Positions 61,701 to 64,000 of a DNA stretch of 64,000 nt are shown here, one piece after another. How positions within the stretch are numbered: the first letter of the stretch is position 1; every line of letters begins with the position of its first letter. The stretch spans positions 552,001 to 616,000 of the forward strand of contig CALNXK010000081.1 in assembly GCA_942486035.1 (NCBI GenBank). The letters run 5' to 3'. The notes under the pieces were generated by a model, which saw nothing but the letters and a program-made list of their open reading frames with translations, had not been told where the DNA came from and made no database searches. Source of the DNA: Porites lobata (Eukaryota; Cnidaria; Anthozoa; Scleractinia; Poritidae). The position numbers and the translations under genes are program-made.

Positions 61701-63715
61701 GGTTATTACTTGTGCGTTTTGTGATCTTCACTTCCCATTTATGCTTTCTGGATTTTTACAAAAAGATCTGTTTAAAAGAGGATGAAGTTTGGCAGAAACT
61801 ATTGTCACCCTTGTCACTCAAGGTTTGCTGTCTTCTTTCCTCTCCTGTCCAGTTACGTAAGCTCACTGATGTTGTAGGGGAAAGAACAACTTATGAATAA
61901 TAAGCATGTCAAGAAACTGGAATGAGCATAATATTGTGGCTTGCAAGTAGTACTTATGTTGAACTTGTTCATAAAATGTTACCTTTGTAGTAGTTGTTTT
62001 TCCGATCATTATCATTGTAGTTTAATTTCTATTACCTTTTTTAATTGTTTGTGTGAGTGTCCGTACTTATCACCCCATACGATACCTTTCTAGGTTTCCT
62101 CAGAATCAAAAAGATGTTTCCAGGGCAACCTGCAGCTTCATCTGGTAAACTTCAGATAGGTGACATTGTGCTGGAGGTGAATGGAAATAGCATGCAAGGT
62201 GTAACCCACCAGGAAGCCATCAATCTAATACGCACTGGGCCAACGGAAGTAAAACTTTTGGTCAAAAGAGAACCATCTTCTATCCCTCAATCACTTCTGC
62301 AAAGGTCAGGGTCAAATGCTAGTGATGTGGACCCTGCCCAGATTCTTGCGGACATACAGAATAAGCTGAAGGCTGACTCGCCGTCACTGAGTAAAAGATC
62401 ATCTGAGTCATCAACAAGAGGGCAACTATCAAATGCAAGCTCACTTGAAGTTAGAGATGAAGTGCCAATAACCCAAGAAGCAGCTGTCATTAACGAAGCA
62501 CCCGTTAGTTTGAGGTCAAGTCTGATATCTGAGGAGTCAGCTAAGCAGATTGCTCAGTCCAATCACCCCAACCTGGCTAGCAGGTTGTCAGAACCAGTTG
62601 TAATACAGGCTAGGAAAGAACACGAAACTTTAGCAGCAACTAACTCGCTTCCTAACATTACATCAGTGAGGCCAAAGGATATTCCAAAAGTGAACAGACA
62701 GGAAGCGTTTCAACACAGCACAGAAGAGGAAGATGCAGATGCAACTTCTCTCGGTGATGCACCATTAGCAGAAGATGAATCTAGCGATGTTGAAGACTCA
62801 AGGAGATCCTCTTCAATTGACATTGTTCCTCCTGATCGCTCTATATATGATGAACAGAGTGTGAGGGAGCTTATGGAAAAGCTTTCCACAGTGGAATCTT
62901 CAGAGGATGAAACTGATCTTAAGGACACAGGAAAAATGTCTTTGGCTAGTAACAAGCCGATTTTACCTGTTTTACAGGATGAGGTTTCTTCCTCTTCATC
63001 AGAATCAGAAGAAAGTGATGTGGAAAAAGAACCAATAATGAACAACACAGATCAAAAGTCAATCCTGGTCACTGATATTAAAGAGGATGTAAAACCAAGA
63101 AGCTTGACTCCACAGGAGGAGGTTAGCTGGCAATTAATTACTATACTATGAGATTATTTGTATAGGTAATAGCATGATTTGTAGTGATATTTGGCATAAA
63201 TACCACAAGTGATATTTCAAAATTGTTATAGGTAATTTCACGAGCCATTAGGCAATTGAAATTTGAGACAATTTTGAAATATCACGAGTGCTATTTATGC
63301 CAAATATCACGTACAAATCTTGCTATCATTTGTTTATACTAATACCCGCGAAAGGTTTGTAATTTTCACATGCAGGTATTTCAAATTAAGCTGAAATACC
63401 ACTGCTCTGAGCCAATAAAATTGCAGAAATTTCTCATGTAGTAGTATAAAAAAGAAAAGAAAACAATTCTTAGATTACTAGCAAAAGCAGTTGCAACATG
63501 ACTGCAAGAGGTTTAATGGCAAACTACAACAGCCTAACTTGCTCTTGTTTGGTTCACACCAGGTATTGTACATAGAGTTGACCAAAGGCTCTGGTGGTCT
63601 TGGCTTCACATTAGCTGGTGGTGCCAATACTGTAGGAGGATGTTTTGTTCGTGACATTGTGGGTGGTCCAGCTAAAGAAGATGGGCGTTTGCAAGCAGGC
63701 GATCAAATACTAGCG
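28666..63715 (+). CDS. ptpn13: Tyrosine-protein phosphatase non-receptor type 13 (PTP-BAS/FAP-1), N-terminal 33 exons
   Basis: Thirty-three GT-AG exons join in frame to 1841 residues and run off the right edge. Order: KIND domain about 1-190 (LEVRAGPLKEEELWAIL; APEMYS; ICIYSLGMTLY), Ser/Pro-rich linker 190-560, FERM about 570-875, linker, PDZ1 1047-1135, linker, PDZ2 1313-1395, PDZ3 1421-1510, acidic linker, PDZ4 from 1791. KIND+FERM+PDZ in this order fits PTPN13 and FRMPD2. Four or more PDZ units, and the PDZ2 and PDZ3 sequences (GGxNTSVxxGGIY; FxGQPAAxSGK), favour PTPN13. Length to PDZ4 matches the human protein closely. The vertebrate enzyme is a cortical scaffold phosphatase; the KIND fold is a catalytically dead kinase-like module. 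The phosphatase domain is not in view. Start: in-frame TAG 15 nt upstream of ATG. Confidence 0.95.
29496..29591 (+). CDS. ptpn13: ptpn13 exon 2 (KIND)
   Basis: Residues 45-76, phase 1 to 1. LLTYTITPESLLLCHNGKV forms the beta strands of the KIND N-lobe. Confidence 0.92.
29798..29976. mobile_element. MITE, TA-flanked, 'cagtcaactctctct' family
   Basis: Ends CAGTCAACTCTCTCTTAACG and CGTCTTAGAGAGAGTTGACTG are inverted. TA on both sides (29796-29797, 29977-29978). Internal GGACACCTCTATAAGA units repeat. Tc1/mariner-like; ptpn13 intron 2. Confidence 0.8.
30012..30175. repeat. Fold-back element, ptpn13 intron 2
   Basis: Inverted arms: GGATCATTACATGTTTCGGGGAAACTACCCACCT at the left against a right arm ending GTTTCCCAGAAACAGTACATG..ATGATCC. 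The inner arms (CCCCTAATATATAAGCCAACAT / ATGTTGGCTTAGGGG) also pair. Confidence 0.6.
30789..30874 (+). CDS. ptpn13: ptpn13 exon 3 (KIND)
   Basis: Residues 77-105, including FTAPEMYSKHSK, the kinase APE-like motif retained by KIND domains. Phase 1 in, 0 out. Acceptor TTCAAG. Confidence 0.9.
31099..31364. mobile_element. MITE, TA-flanked, copy 2 of the 942-1209 family
   Basis: A 266-bp element with ends CAGCTATTTCGAGAAAGGTT and AACCTTTCTCGAAATAGCTG, perfect inverted copies. TA at 31097-31098 and 31365-31366. The overlapping 170-codon ORF is a by-product of this repeat. ptpn13 intron 3. Confidence 0.88.
32177..32242 (+). CDS. ptpn13: ptpn13 exon 4 (KIND)
   Basis: Residues 106-127 (ICIYSLGMTLYHAAEYEIPVGK), matching the hallmark YSLGMTLY helix of KIND. 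Phase 0 on both sides. Confidence 0.94.
32959..33126. repeat. Hairpin element, ptpn13 intron 4
   Basis: Inverted arms of about 70 bp (TTACAGGTCAAAATTAA.. and ..TTGACTTGTAA; AACCTAGGTTGATTCTCAATTTTC and its complement) meet at the palindromic centre CTAATTATTCATGAATTAG. Confidence 0.7.
33636..33728 (+). CDS. ptpn13: ptpn13 exon 5 (KIND)
   Basis: Residues 128-158 (PVNLSESLEGVLLSMCEESS then RAPLLKVLE), the C-lobe helix of KIND. Phase 0 to 0. Confidence 0.92.
34286..34372 (+). CDS. ptpn13: ptpn13 exon 6 (KIND end)
   Basis: Residues 159-187 (VCHAHRKRRRFGDLIASM then VTAVLGDDVPD). Final KIND helix with a basic patch. Phase 0 to 0. Confidence 0.9.
34466..34540 (+). CDS. ptpn13: ptpn13 exon 7 (acidic linker)
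   Basis: Residues 188-212, acidic (NDSDDHSLDEETVQISHSEF), start of the KIND-FERM linker. Phase 0 to 0. Confidence 0.88.
34575..34850 (+). mobile_element. tRNA-derived SINE, ptpn13 intron 7
   Basis: tRNA-like head with A box (GTGGCACAGTGGTGAGAGCA) and B box (GGTTCAAATCC near 34630), then a non-tRNA body and an AT-rich tail with TTACAATAATTATTAATATT. Differs from the 14388 family. Confidence 0.7.
36150..36385. mobile_element. MITE, 'gtgcaaagaaagtc' family, intact copy
   Basis: Ends CAGGGTGCAAAGAAAGTC and GACTTTCTTTGCACGCTG are inverted with one mismatch. CAATT flanks both sides (36145-36149, 36386-36390). The interior has inverted TGCCCATCGGGCAAG and AGCCCCGGGCTATCGGAC blocks. The same element, split by another insertion, is at 43660-44538. 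ptpn13 intron 7. Confidence 0.75.
36618..36804 (+). CDS. ptpn13: ptpn13 exon 8 (Ser/Pro-rich linker)
   Basis: Residues 213-274. Low-complexity SPDLASPRSLPSPPPSR then SANELDLSPRQSKQIPHIL. Likely disordered, with several SP sites that proline-directed kinases could phosphorylate. Phase 0 in, 1 out. Confidence 0.9.
36932..36974. repeat. Truncated end of the 5731-6047 MITE family
   Basis: CCGTAAAATTCTGAAAATAAGCCCC and a following TATAAGCCCCC unit match the left end of the element at 5731. No matching right end follows. Confidence 0.65.
37243..37599 (+). CDS. ptpn13: ptpn13 exon 9 (Ser-rich linker)
   Basis: Residues 275-393. Begins DKYKDRLDRSRRDRNQ and is rich in Ser, Asn and Gln. Weakly conserved disordered linker. 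Phase 1 to 1, donor GTAAGT at 37600. Confidence 0.9.
37701..37896. mobile_element. MITE, TA-flanked, 'cagtggaacccc' family
   Basis: Ends CAGTGGAACCCTGCCTTACG and TTAACGGGGTTCCACTG are inverted; TA on both sides (37699-37700, 37897-37898). ACGACCACCTCGTTATTACG repeats inside. Tc1/mariner (Tigger-like) ends. ptpn13 intron 9. Confidence 0.8.
38010..38253 (+). CDS. ptpn13: ptpn13 exon 10 (Ser-rich linker)
   Basis: Residues 394-474. STLRRYDSDASITDSSSM, SVLSDGRSSMVSITQGSY and DGYESEPYLTSIGSS. Contains basophilic-kinase-type RRYDS and RSS sites. Phase 1 in, 2 out. Confidence 0.9.
38523..38682. mobile_element. Inverted-repeat element, 'gggcccgggttgttcaaa' family
   Basis: GGGCCCGGGTTGTTCAAA at the left and TTTTGAACAACTGGGGCC at the right are inverted. 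A related copy is at 57816-58061. ptpn13 intron 10. Confidence 0.6.
38929..39118 (+). CDS. ptpn13: ptpn13 exon 11 (linker)
   Basis: Residues 475-538. SSTMDLRKQVLTQKSFPEI, then HHPPQRFLSVPDIRVGS. Phase 2 in, 0 out. Confidence 0.9.
39773..39841 (+). CDS. ptpn13: ptpn13 exon 12 (pre-FERM)
   Basis: Residues 539-561 (AFFGPEFVKVAEDPNLSVVN then ISP). The GPEFVKxAxxP segment just before the FERM domain is characteristic. Phase 0 to 0. Confidence 0.92.
40452..40535 (+). CDS. ptpn13: ptpn13 exon 13 (FERM F1)
   Basis: Residues 562-589. RRLVSVIVLNGQNLQIMIE is the first beta hairpin of the ubiquitin-like F1 lobe. Phase 0 to 0. Confidence 0.92.
40890..41180 (+). mobile_element. tRNA-derived SINE (Leu/Ser-like head), ptpn13 intron 13
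   Basis: A box TGACTGAGTGGTTAACACC and B box GGTTCAAGCCTC (near 40940) stand apart as in a long-variable-arm tRNA. The 240-bp body includes CTGCGGGGTAACCCTGCAATGG and TCCTAGGTGCTTCATGG and ends near TACCTTTTTAGG. Confidence 0.7.
41581..41671 (+). CDS. ptpn13: ptpn13 exon 14 (FERM F1)
   Basis: Residues 590-619 (TTQVLFDQVIKYLGLTEKFF then FGLTQLQ), F1 helix and following strand. Phase 0 in, 1 out at GTGTGA. Confidence 0.92.
41762..41832 (+). CDS. ptpn13: ptpn13 exon 15 (FERM F1 end)
   Basis: Residues 620-643 (DEEHIFLDLDVKLAKYAPPK then WKEE). End of F1. Phase 1 in, 0 out. Confidence 0.93.
41955..42037 (+). CDS. ptpn13: ptpn13 exon 16 (FERM F1-F2 junction)
   Basis: Residues 644-670. EQFVLYFKVKFYVENIALL is the F2 entry motif shared by FERM proteins. 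Phase 0 in, 2 out at GTTAGT. Confidence 0.92.
42081..42494. mobile_element. Inverted-repeat element with CATGCA target duplication
   Basis: TATACCTGCCAAC at the left and GTTGGCAGGTATA at the right are perfect inverted ends. CATGCA flanks both sides (42075-42080, 42495-42500). The interior has tandem CCGAAGTCTTCCGAAGACGT and GGCGTGAGA blocks that produce a spurious ORF joined to exon 16. ptpn13 intron 16. Confidence 0.75.
43294..43477 (+). CDS. ptpn13: ptpn13 exon 17 (FERM F2)
   Basis: Residues 671-732. HQFYLQLRQDILNGQLYC and ASFVLGGLALQAETGDYN are the acyl-CoA-binding-like helical bundle signature. Phase 2 in, 0 out. Confidence 0.94.
43660..44538. mobile_element. Middle element of the nest ('gtgcaaagaaagtc' family)
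   Basis: Left part 43660-43772 and right part 44395-44538 align with the left and right halves of the intact copy at 36150-36385, with the inner element between them. Confidence 0.75.
43773..44388. mobile_element. Inner element of the nest, hAT-like 'cagggcttctgatatttcg'
   Basis: Perfect terminal inverted repeats CAGGGCTTCTGATATTTCG / CGAAATATCAGAAGCCCTG (the latter directly before 44389). ATGAGC flanks both sides (43767-43772, 44389-44394); the match stretches to 8 bp (TGATGAGC) if it overlaps the right terminus. Interior is rich in TTTCGCGGAA units. No ORF. CAGGG ends suggest hAT. Confidence 0.75.
44758..45158. mobile_element. Inverted-repeat element, 'gtcatggaaaacctgg' family
   Basis: CAGGGTTTGTAC at the left and GTACAAACC at the right are inverted. 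The interior has many degenerate GTCATGGAA / CTGGAAAGT units. ptpn13 intron 17. Confidence 0.55.
45357..45533 (+). CDS. ptpn13: ptpn13 exon 18 (FERM F2-F3)
   Basis: Residues 733-791. HALKQLPHFHKDFHGLTDEQ, then AELEFIKEAQKLQEYGVHFY, the F2 last helix and F3 entry. Phase 0 to 0. Confidence 0.94.
46237..46302 (+). CDS. ptpn13: ptpn13 exon 19 (FERM F3)
   Basis: Residues 792-813 (SRKKGLEAVWIGICIRGVTV then YE), the first strands of the PH-like F3 lobe. Phase 0 to 0. Confidence 0.92.
46531..46599 (+). CDS. ptpn13: ptpn13 exon 20 (FERM F3)
   Basis: Residues 814-836 (LKFPTHRHSWPMTKKLSFK). The FxW..xKKxSF pattern is typical of F3 strands. Phase 0 to 0. Confidence 0.92.
46694..46770 (+). CDS. ptpn13: ptpn13 exon 21 (FERM F3)
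   Basis: Residues 837-861 (KKKFFIEPRGNPELPKMTFY then TNHYK). Phase 0 in, 2 out at GTAAGT. Confidence 0.92.
46939..47033 (+). CDS. ptpn13: ptpn13 exon 22 (FERM F3 C-terminal helix)
   Basis: Residues 862-893 (ARYLLQMSQAFHRFQMKMKT then KMAILDQEMSL), the long amphipathic helix that closes the FERM domain. Phase 2 in, 1 out. Confidence 0.92.
47448..47810 (+). CDS. ptpn13: ptpn13 exon 23 (Ser-rich post-FERM linker)
   Basis: Residues 894-1014. RSPYRRSGSEPSVQPMIS, RRRYSASSESDSSSMYQTS and SPRKLSDTSPRQLSQ; many basophilic and SP phospho-site patterns. Donor GTCAGT at 47811 keeps phase 1. If this donor is not used the frame stays open for 62 more codons to TAA at 47996-47998. Confidence 0.88.
47811..47998 (+). 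CDS. ptpn13: In-frame read-through of ptpn13 exon 23 (alternative C-terminus)
   Basis: The reading frame of exon 23 continues through the GTCAGT donor for about 62 codons, with a composition like the linker before it: basic and Ser-rich (LKRAVSTSRHSLKSHSSHSV), ending YEEIPL and TAA. Random AT-rich intron would rarely stay open this long with this composition. Translation would yield a KIND-FERM protein of about 1076 residues lacking PDZ and phosphatase domains. Its last residues (I-P-L) fit a class II PDZ-ligand pattern. No strong AATAAA was noted close downstream. A donor further inside is also possible. Confidence 0.4.
48847..48960. repeat. Palindromic element, 'cctcccatgcagacgttc' relative
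   Basis: TTATGCAGACATTCTTAAGG..ATTCCTGG at the left and CCAGGAATGTCTGCCTAGGAGGCTAG at the right are inverted. Family shared with 10913-10988. ptpn13 intron 23. Confidence 0.5.
49153..49187. repeat. CTTC microsatellite
   Basis: About eight TTCC/CTTC tetranucleotides in a row in ptpn13 intron 23. Confidence 0.9.
49200..51350. other. Rest of ptpn13 intron 23, nothing recognised
   Basis: AT-rich intron, with a short TA repeat near 50905-50918. No coding exon could be supported. Confidence 0.5.
51351..51410 (+). CDS. ptpn13: ptpn13 exon 24 (short linker exon)
   Basis: Residues 1015-1034 (DSTLNSQKVEQVRSRDLQDE). Small phase 1-1 exon with acceptor TGTTTAG and donor GTAAAA. Sequence conservation cannot be judged, but splice signals and frame fit. 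Confidence 0.75.
52230..52436. mobile_element. MITE with TTAA flanks, 'ccctttaagcc' family, copy 1
   Basis: Ends CCCTTTAAGCC and ACTTAAAGGG are inverted. TTAA on both sides (52226-52229, 52437-52440), piggyBac-type. A second copy is at 57571-57770. ptpn13 intron 24. Confidence 0.75.
53240..53326 (+). CDS. ptpn13: ptpn13 exon 25 (PDZ1 start)
   Basis: Residues 1035-1063. DRVICVIKFTKEPGKRLG forms beta A and the carboxylate-binding loop (KRLGITV continues in the next exon). Phase 1 to 1. Confidence 0.92.
53695..54093. mobile_element. MITE, TA-flanked, 'aaatcctct' family
   Basis: GCAAAAATCCTCTATGAAGCCCC at the left and GGTGCTTAACAGAGGATTTATGG at the right are imperfect inverted ends, flanked by TA (53693-53694, 54094-54095). 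Runs of GGGGGCTTATT repeat inside. The 61-codon ORF within it is not supported as a gene. ptpn13 intron 25. Confidence 0.65.
54254..54361 (+). CDS. ptpn13: ptpn13 exon 26 (PDZ1)
   Basis: Residues 1064-1099 (ITVLGGENSKRLDLGIYVKS, then GAAWKDGRLKA), core PDZ strands. Phase 1 to 1. Confidence 0.95.
55305..55637 (-). CDS. Unrecognised ORF inside ptpn13 intron 26
   Basis: An uninterrupted 110-codon frame opposite to ptpn13 with a Cys/Phe-rich middle (FVEMLRNICFEMRIKCGG). No family was recognised and no splice partners found. It starts about 170 bp from the divergent ORF at 55808, across a CpG-containing stretch. It could be a dispersed repeat or chance. Confidence 0.2.
   Translation of the reverse strand: MATFYAFSLPFAQENHTCNMKLMKKRFARLGISKNSSSEPPTSYFFVEMLRNICFEMRIKCGGNLKVLVPFRAFGKTLTLSDVLNGASNHGAFHKAWDWDFFLLRWSKWP
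55808..56047 (+). CDS. Unrecognised ORF inside ptpn13 intron 26
   Basis: From the ATG at 55808 the frame gives a very basic helical start (MERENKAELMSRWREEQKKK followed by KAIKRAHYEKNRKRV). A potential GTAAAC donor follows the KR codons at about 55908. The rest is AT-rich and contains the duplicated block described in the findings. No family recognised. Confidence 0.2.
   Translation: MERENKAELMSRWREEQKKKKAIKRAHYEKNRKRVNCTSCMMRNALWVKTKIADLAKNFQLYNLVLVMVIYCGNYKMLI
56670..56804 (+). CDS. ptpn13: ptpn13 exon 27 (PDZ1 end)
   Basis: Residues 1100-1144. GDRILAVNGQSLERVTHEHA then VNILKNV; the His after VT is the alpha-B1 position of class I PDZ domains. Phase 1 to 1. Confidence 0.95.
57273..57536 (+). 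CDS. ptpn13: ptpn13 exon 28 (PDZ1-PDZ2 linker)
   Basis: Residues 1145-1232, acidic and Pro/Ser-rich (EPETLEIKPLTPREPSS, SPQDSPRDTHSEPRPS). Probably disordered. Phase 1 to 1. Confidence 0.9.
57571..57770. mobile_element. MITE, 'ccctttaagcc' family, copy 2 (eroded right end)
   Basis: TTAA then CCCTCTAAGCTCCAATGACG aligns with 52230 onward (CCACATACAAATTCTCC, TGGTCACT..TTGGGAC blocks shared). The right TIR is lost. ptpn13 intron 28. Confidence 0.65.
57816..58061. mobile_element. Inverted-repeat element, 'cagggcccagttgttcaaa' family
   Basis: CAGGGCCCAGTTGTTCAAAG and CTTTGAACAACCCGGCCCTG are inverted ends, with inverted TTAACCCAGG/CCTAGGTTA blocks inside. Relative of 38523-38682. Confidence 0.7.
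58538..58770 (+). CDS. ptpn13: ptpn13 exon 29 (PDZ1-PDZ2 linker)
   Basis: Residues 1233-1310, Ser/Glu-rich (SRDTGGRKAQSRSQGVP, EESPRSAQESQSGEESG). Phase 1 in, 0 out at GTGAGT. Confidence 0.88.
59369..59428 (+). CDS. ptpn13: ptpn13 exon 30 (PDZ2 start)
   Basis: Residues 1311-1330 (FVVDLEKKEGSLGLSVS), beta A and GSLGLSV ligand-binding loop. Phase 0 to 0. The GTAAGT donor follows directly at the loop, where vertebrate PTPN13 PDZ2 is also split. Confidence 0.92.
59853..60490. mobile_element. Element rich in 'gttgcagcaac', interrupted by a LINE piece
   Basis: AGACAAGTTGCAGCAAC near 59886 and GTTGCTGCAACTTGTC near 60463 are inverted, with many GCAACATGTTG/TTGCAGCAAC units. The LINE fragment at 60000-60300 separates the halves. 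Outer ends are not well fixed. ptpn13 intron 30. Confidence 0.5.
60000..60300 (-). pseudogene. LINE 3' fragment (RT C-terminus) on the minus strand
   Basis: Minus-strand translation gives PKLWNSLPLHLCKSPSLTGF followed by KRGLKTYIF, the C-terminal end typical of CR1/L2-like reverse transcriptases. The 3' tail is at the left (complement of ATTATTATAACAATAACTTTAT-like sequence with TATATAGCGCT). Short, truncated copy. Confidence 0.65.
60797..61148 (+). CDS. ptpn13: ptpn13 exon 31 (PDZ2 and first part of PDZ3)
   Basis: Residues 1331-1447. PDZ2: NTSVKLGGIYIKSLQPNG, VGDRILAVNGISLIGVTHKQ, then AVETIK (class I His). A 25-residue Lys-rich spacer, then PDZ3 start FTVELLKGVGGLGLSLVGG. Phase 0 in, 1 out; donor GTGATG is weak but joins exon 32 in frame at the expected PDZ3 strand. 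Confidence 0.92.
62094..63121 (+). CDS. ptpn13: ptpn13 exon 32 (rest of PDZ3 and long acidic linker)
   Basis: Residues 1448-1790, the longest exon. FLRIKKMFPGQPAASSGKLQ, IGDIVLEVNGNSMQGVTHQE complete PDZ3 (class I His). The remainder is a 275-residue acidic, Ser-rich linker with blocks such as STEEEDADATSL, ESSDVEDSRRSSSIDI and SSSSESEESDVEKE, likely disordered and rich in CK2-type sites. Phase 1 in, 0 out. Confidence 0.93.
63175..63325. repeat. Inverted-repeat element, ptpn13 intron 32
   Basis: GATTTGTAGTGATATTTGGC..ATTTCAAAATTGT at the left and ACAATTTTGAAATATCACG..GCCAAATATCACGTACAAATC at the right are inverted arms of about 50 bp. Confidence 0.7.
63563..63715 (+). CDS. ptpn13: ptpn13 exon 33 (first part of PDZ4)
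   Basis: Residues 1791-1841. LYIELTKGSGGLGFTLAGG, then CFVRDIVGGPAKEDGRLQAG then DQILA. Donor GTAAGG. The domain is completed by an exon beyond the window. Phase 0 to 0. Confidence 0.93.
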
Positions 63716-64000
63716 GTAAGGAATCAAAAATGCTGTGTACCCTCAGTGTTAAAAACATTAGTCAGTAGTGTTGGAGGTTAGGTGCCGCATTGGTAGTGAC
63801 AGAGGAGAGGTTGCCATGGCAACCATGCCACAGCCTACCTTGAGGCACCTGTCAACACAGCACCAATGAATTCTTACCCAAACAGGGAACAAAATGAAGA
63901 AGAAAGTGTAGTACGTTTGAGTGTCAAATAATATTATTTAGCACAGCAGTACTCATTGAGGACATTATTTTTACATCTCCCTGTGGAGACAGGACTGCCA
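63716..64000. other. ptpn13: Start of ptpn13 intron 33
   Basis: No further exon of ptpn13 is visible before the edge. The inverted pair GTGCCGCATTGGT / AGGTGCCTCAAGG-like around 63781-63850 may be another element remnant. Confidence 0.5.

Overview
The window is animal nuclear DNA, most likely from an anthozoan cnidarian (a stony coral or close relative). It is AT-rich, its genes are split by short GT-AG introns, and the space between exons is packed with small inverted-repeat transposons (MITEs), tRNA-derived SINEs and 5'-truncated non-LTR retrotransposon tails. Species cannot be fixed from the sequence alone. There is no sign of bacterial, phage, plasmid or CRISPR sequence.

Three genes can be supported. 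(1) 6176-6853, minus strand: a complete single-exon gene for a 225-residue MYND zinc-finger protein. (2) 10794-21474, minus strand: an eight-exon tetraspanin of 263 residues. Its large loop holds eight cysteines (CCG, two CC pairs and singles), which places it in the TspanC8 group, the ADAM10-scaffolding tetraspanins. (3) From 28666 to past the right edge, plus strand: the KIND-FERM-PDZ part of the large cytoplasmic tyrosine phosphatase PTPN13 (PTP-BAS/FAP-1). I resolve 33 consecutive coding exons, all in phase, encoding 1841 residues: KIND, a Ser/Pro-rich linker, FERM, PDZ1, PDZ2, PDZ3 and half of PDZ4. The rest of PDZ4, PDZ5 and the phosphatase domain must lie to the right of the window. Genes 2 and 3 are arranged head to head. 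Likely 5' UTR exons of ptpn13 lie near 24187 and 27691.

Layout: 1-6175 has no confident gene (MITEs and one doubtful exon near 2259-2504); 6176-7100 MYND gene and its upstream region; 7100-9943 nothing recognised; 9944-21474 tetraspanin with TE-filled introns; 21474-28640 divergent intergenic/5' region holding a Mutator-like element that contains a LINE fragment, a fold-back element and a long hairpin; 28641-64000 ptpn13.

I did not find a convincing new molecular system. The best leads are an in-frame read-through of ptpn13 exon 23 that could give a KIND-FERM-only isoform with its own C-terminus, a three-level nested transposon at 43645-44635, the LINE-bearing Mutator-like element at 21839-23073, and a pair of unexplained divergent ORFs with an adjacent local duplication in ptpn13 intron 26.
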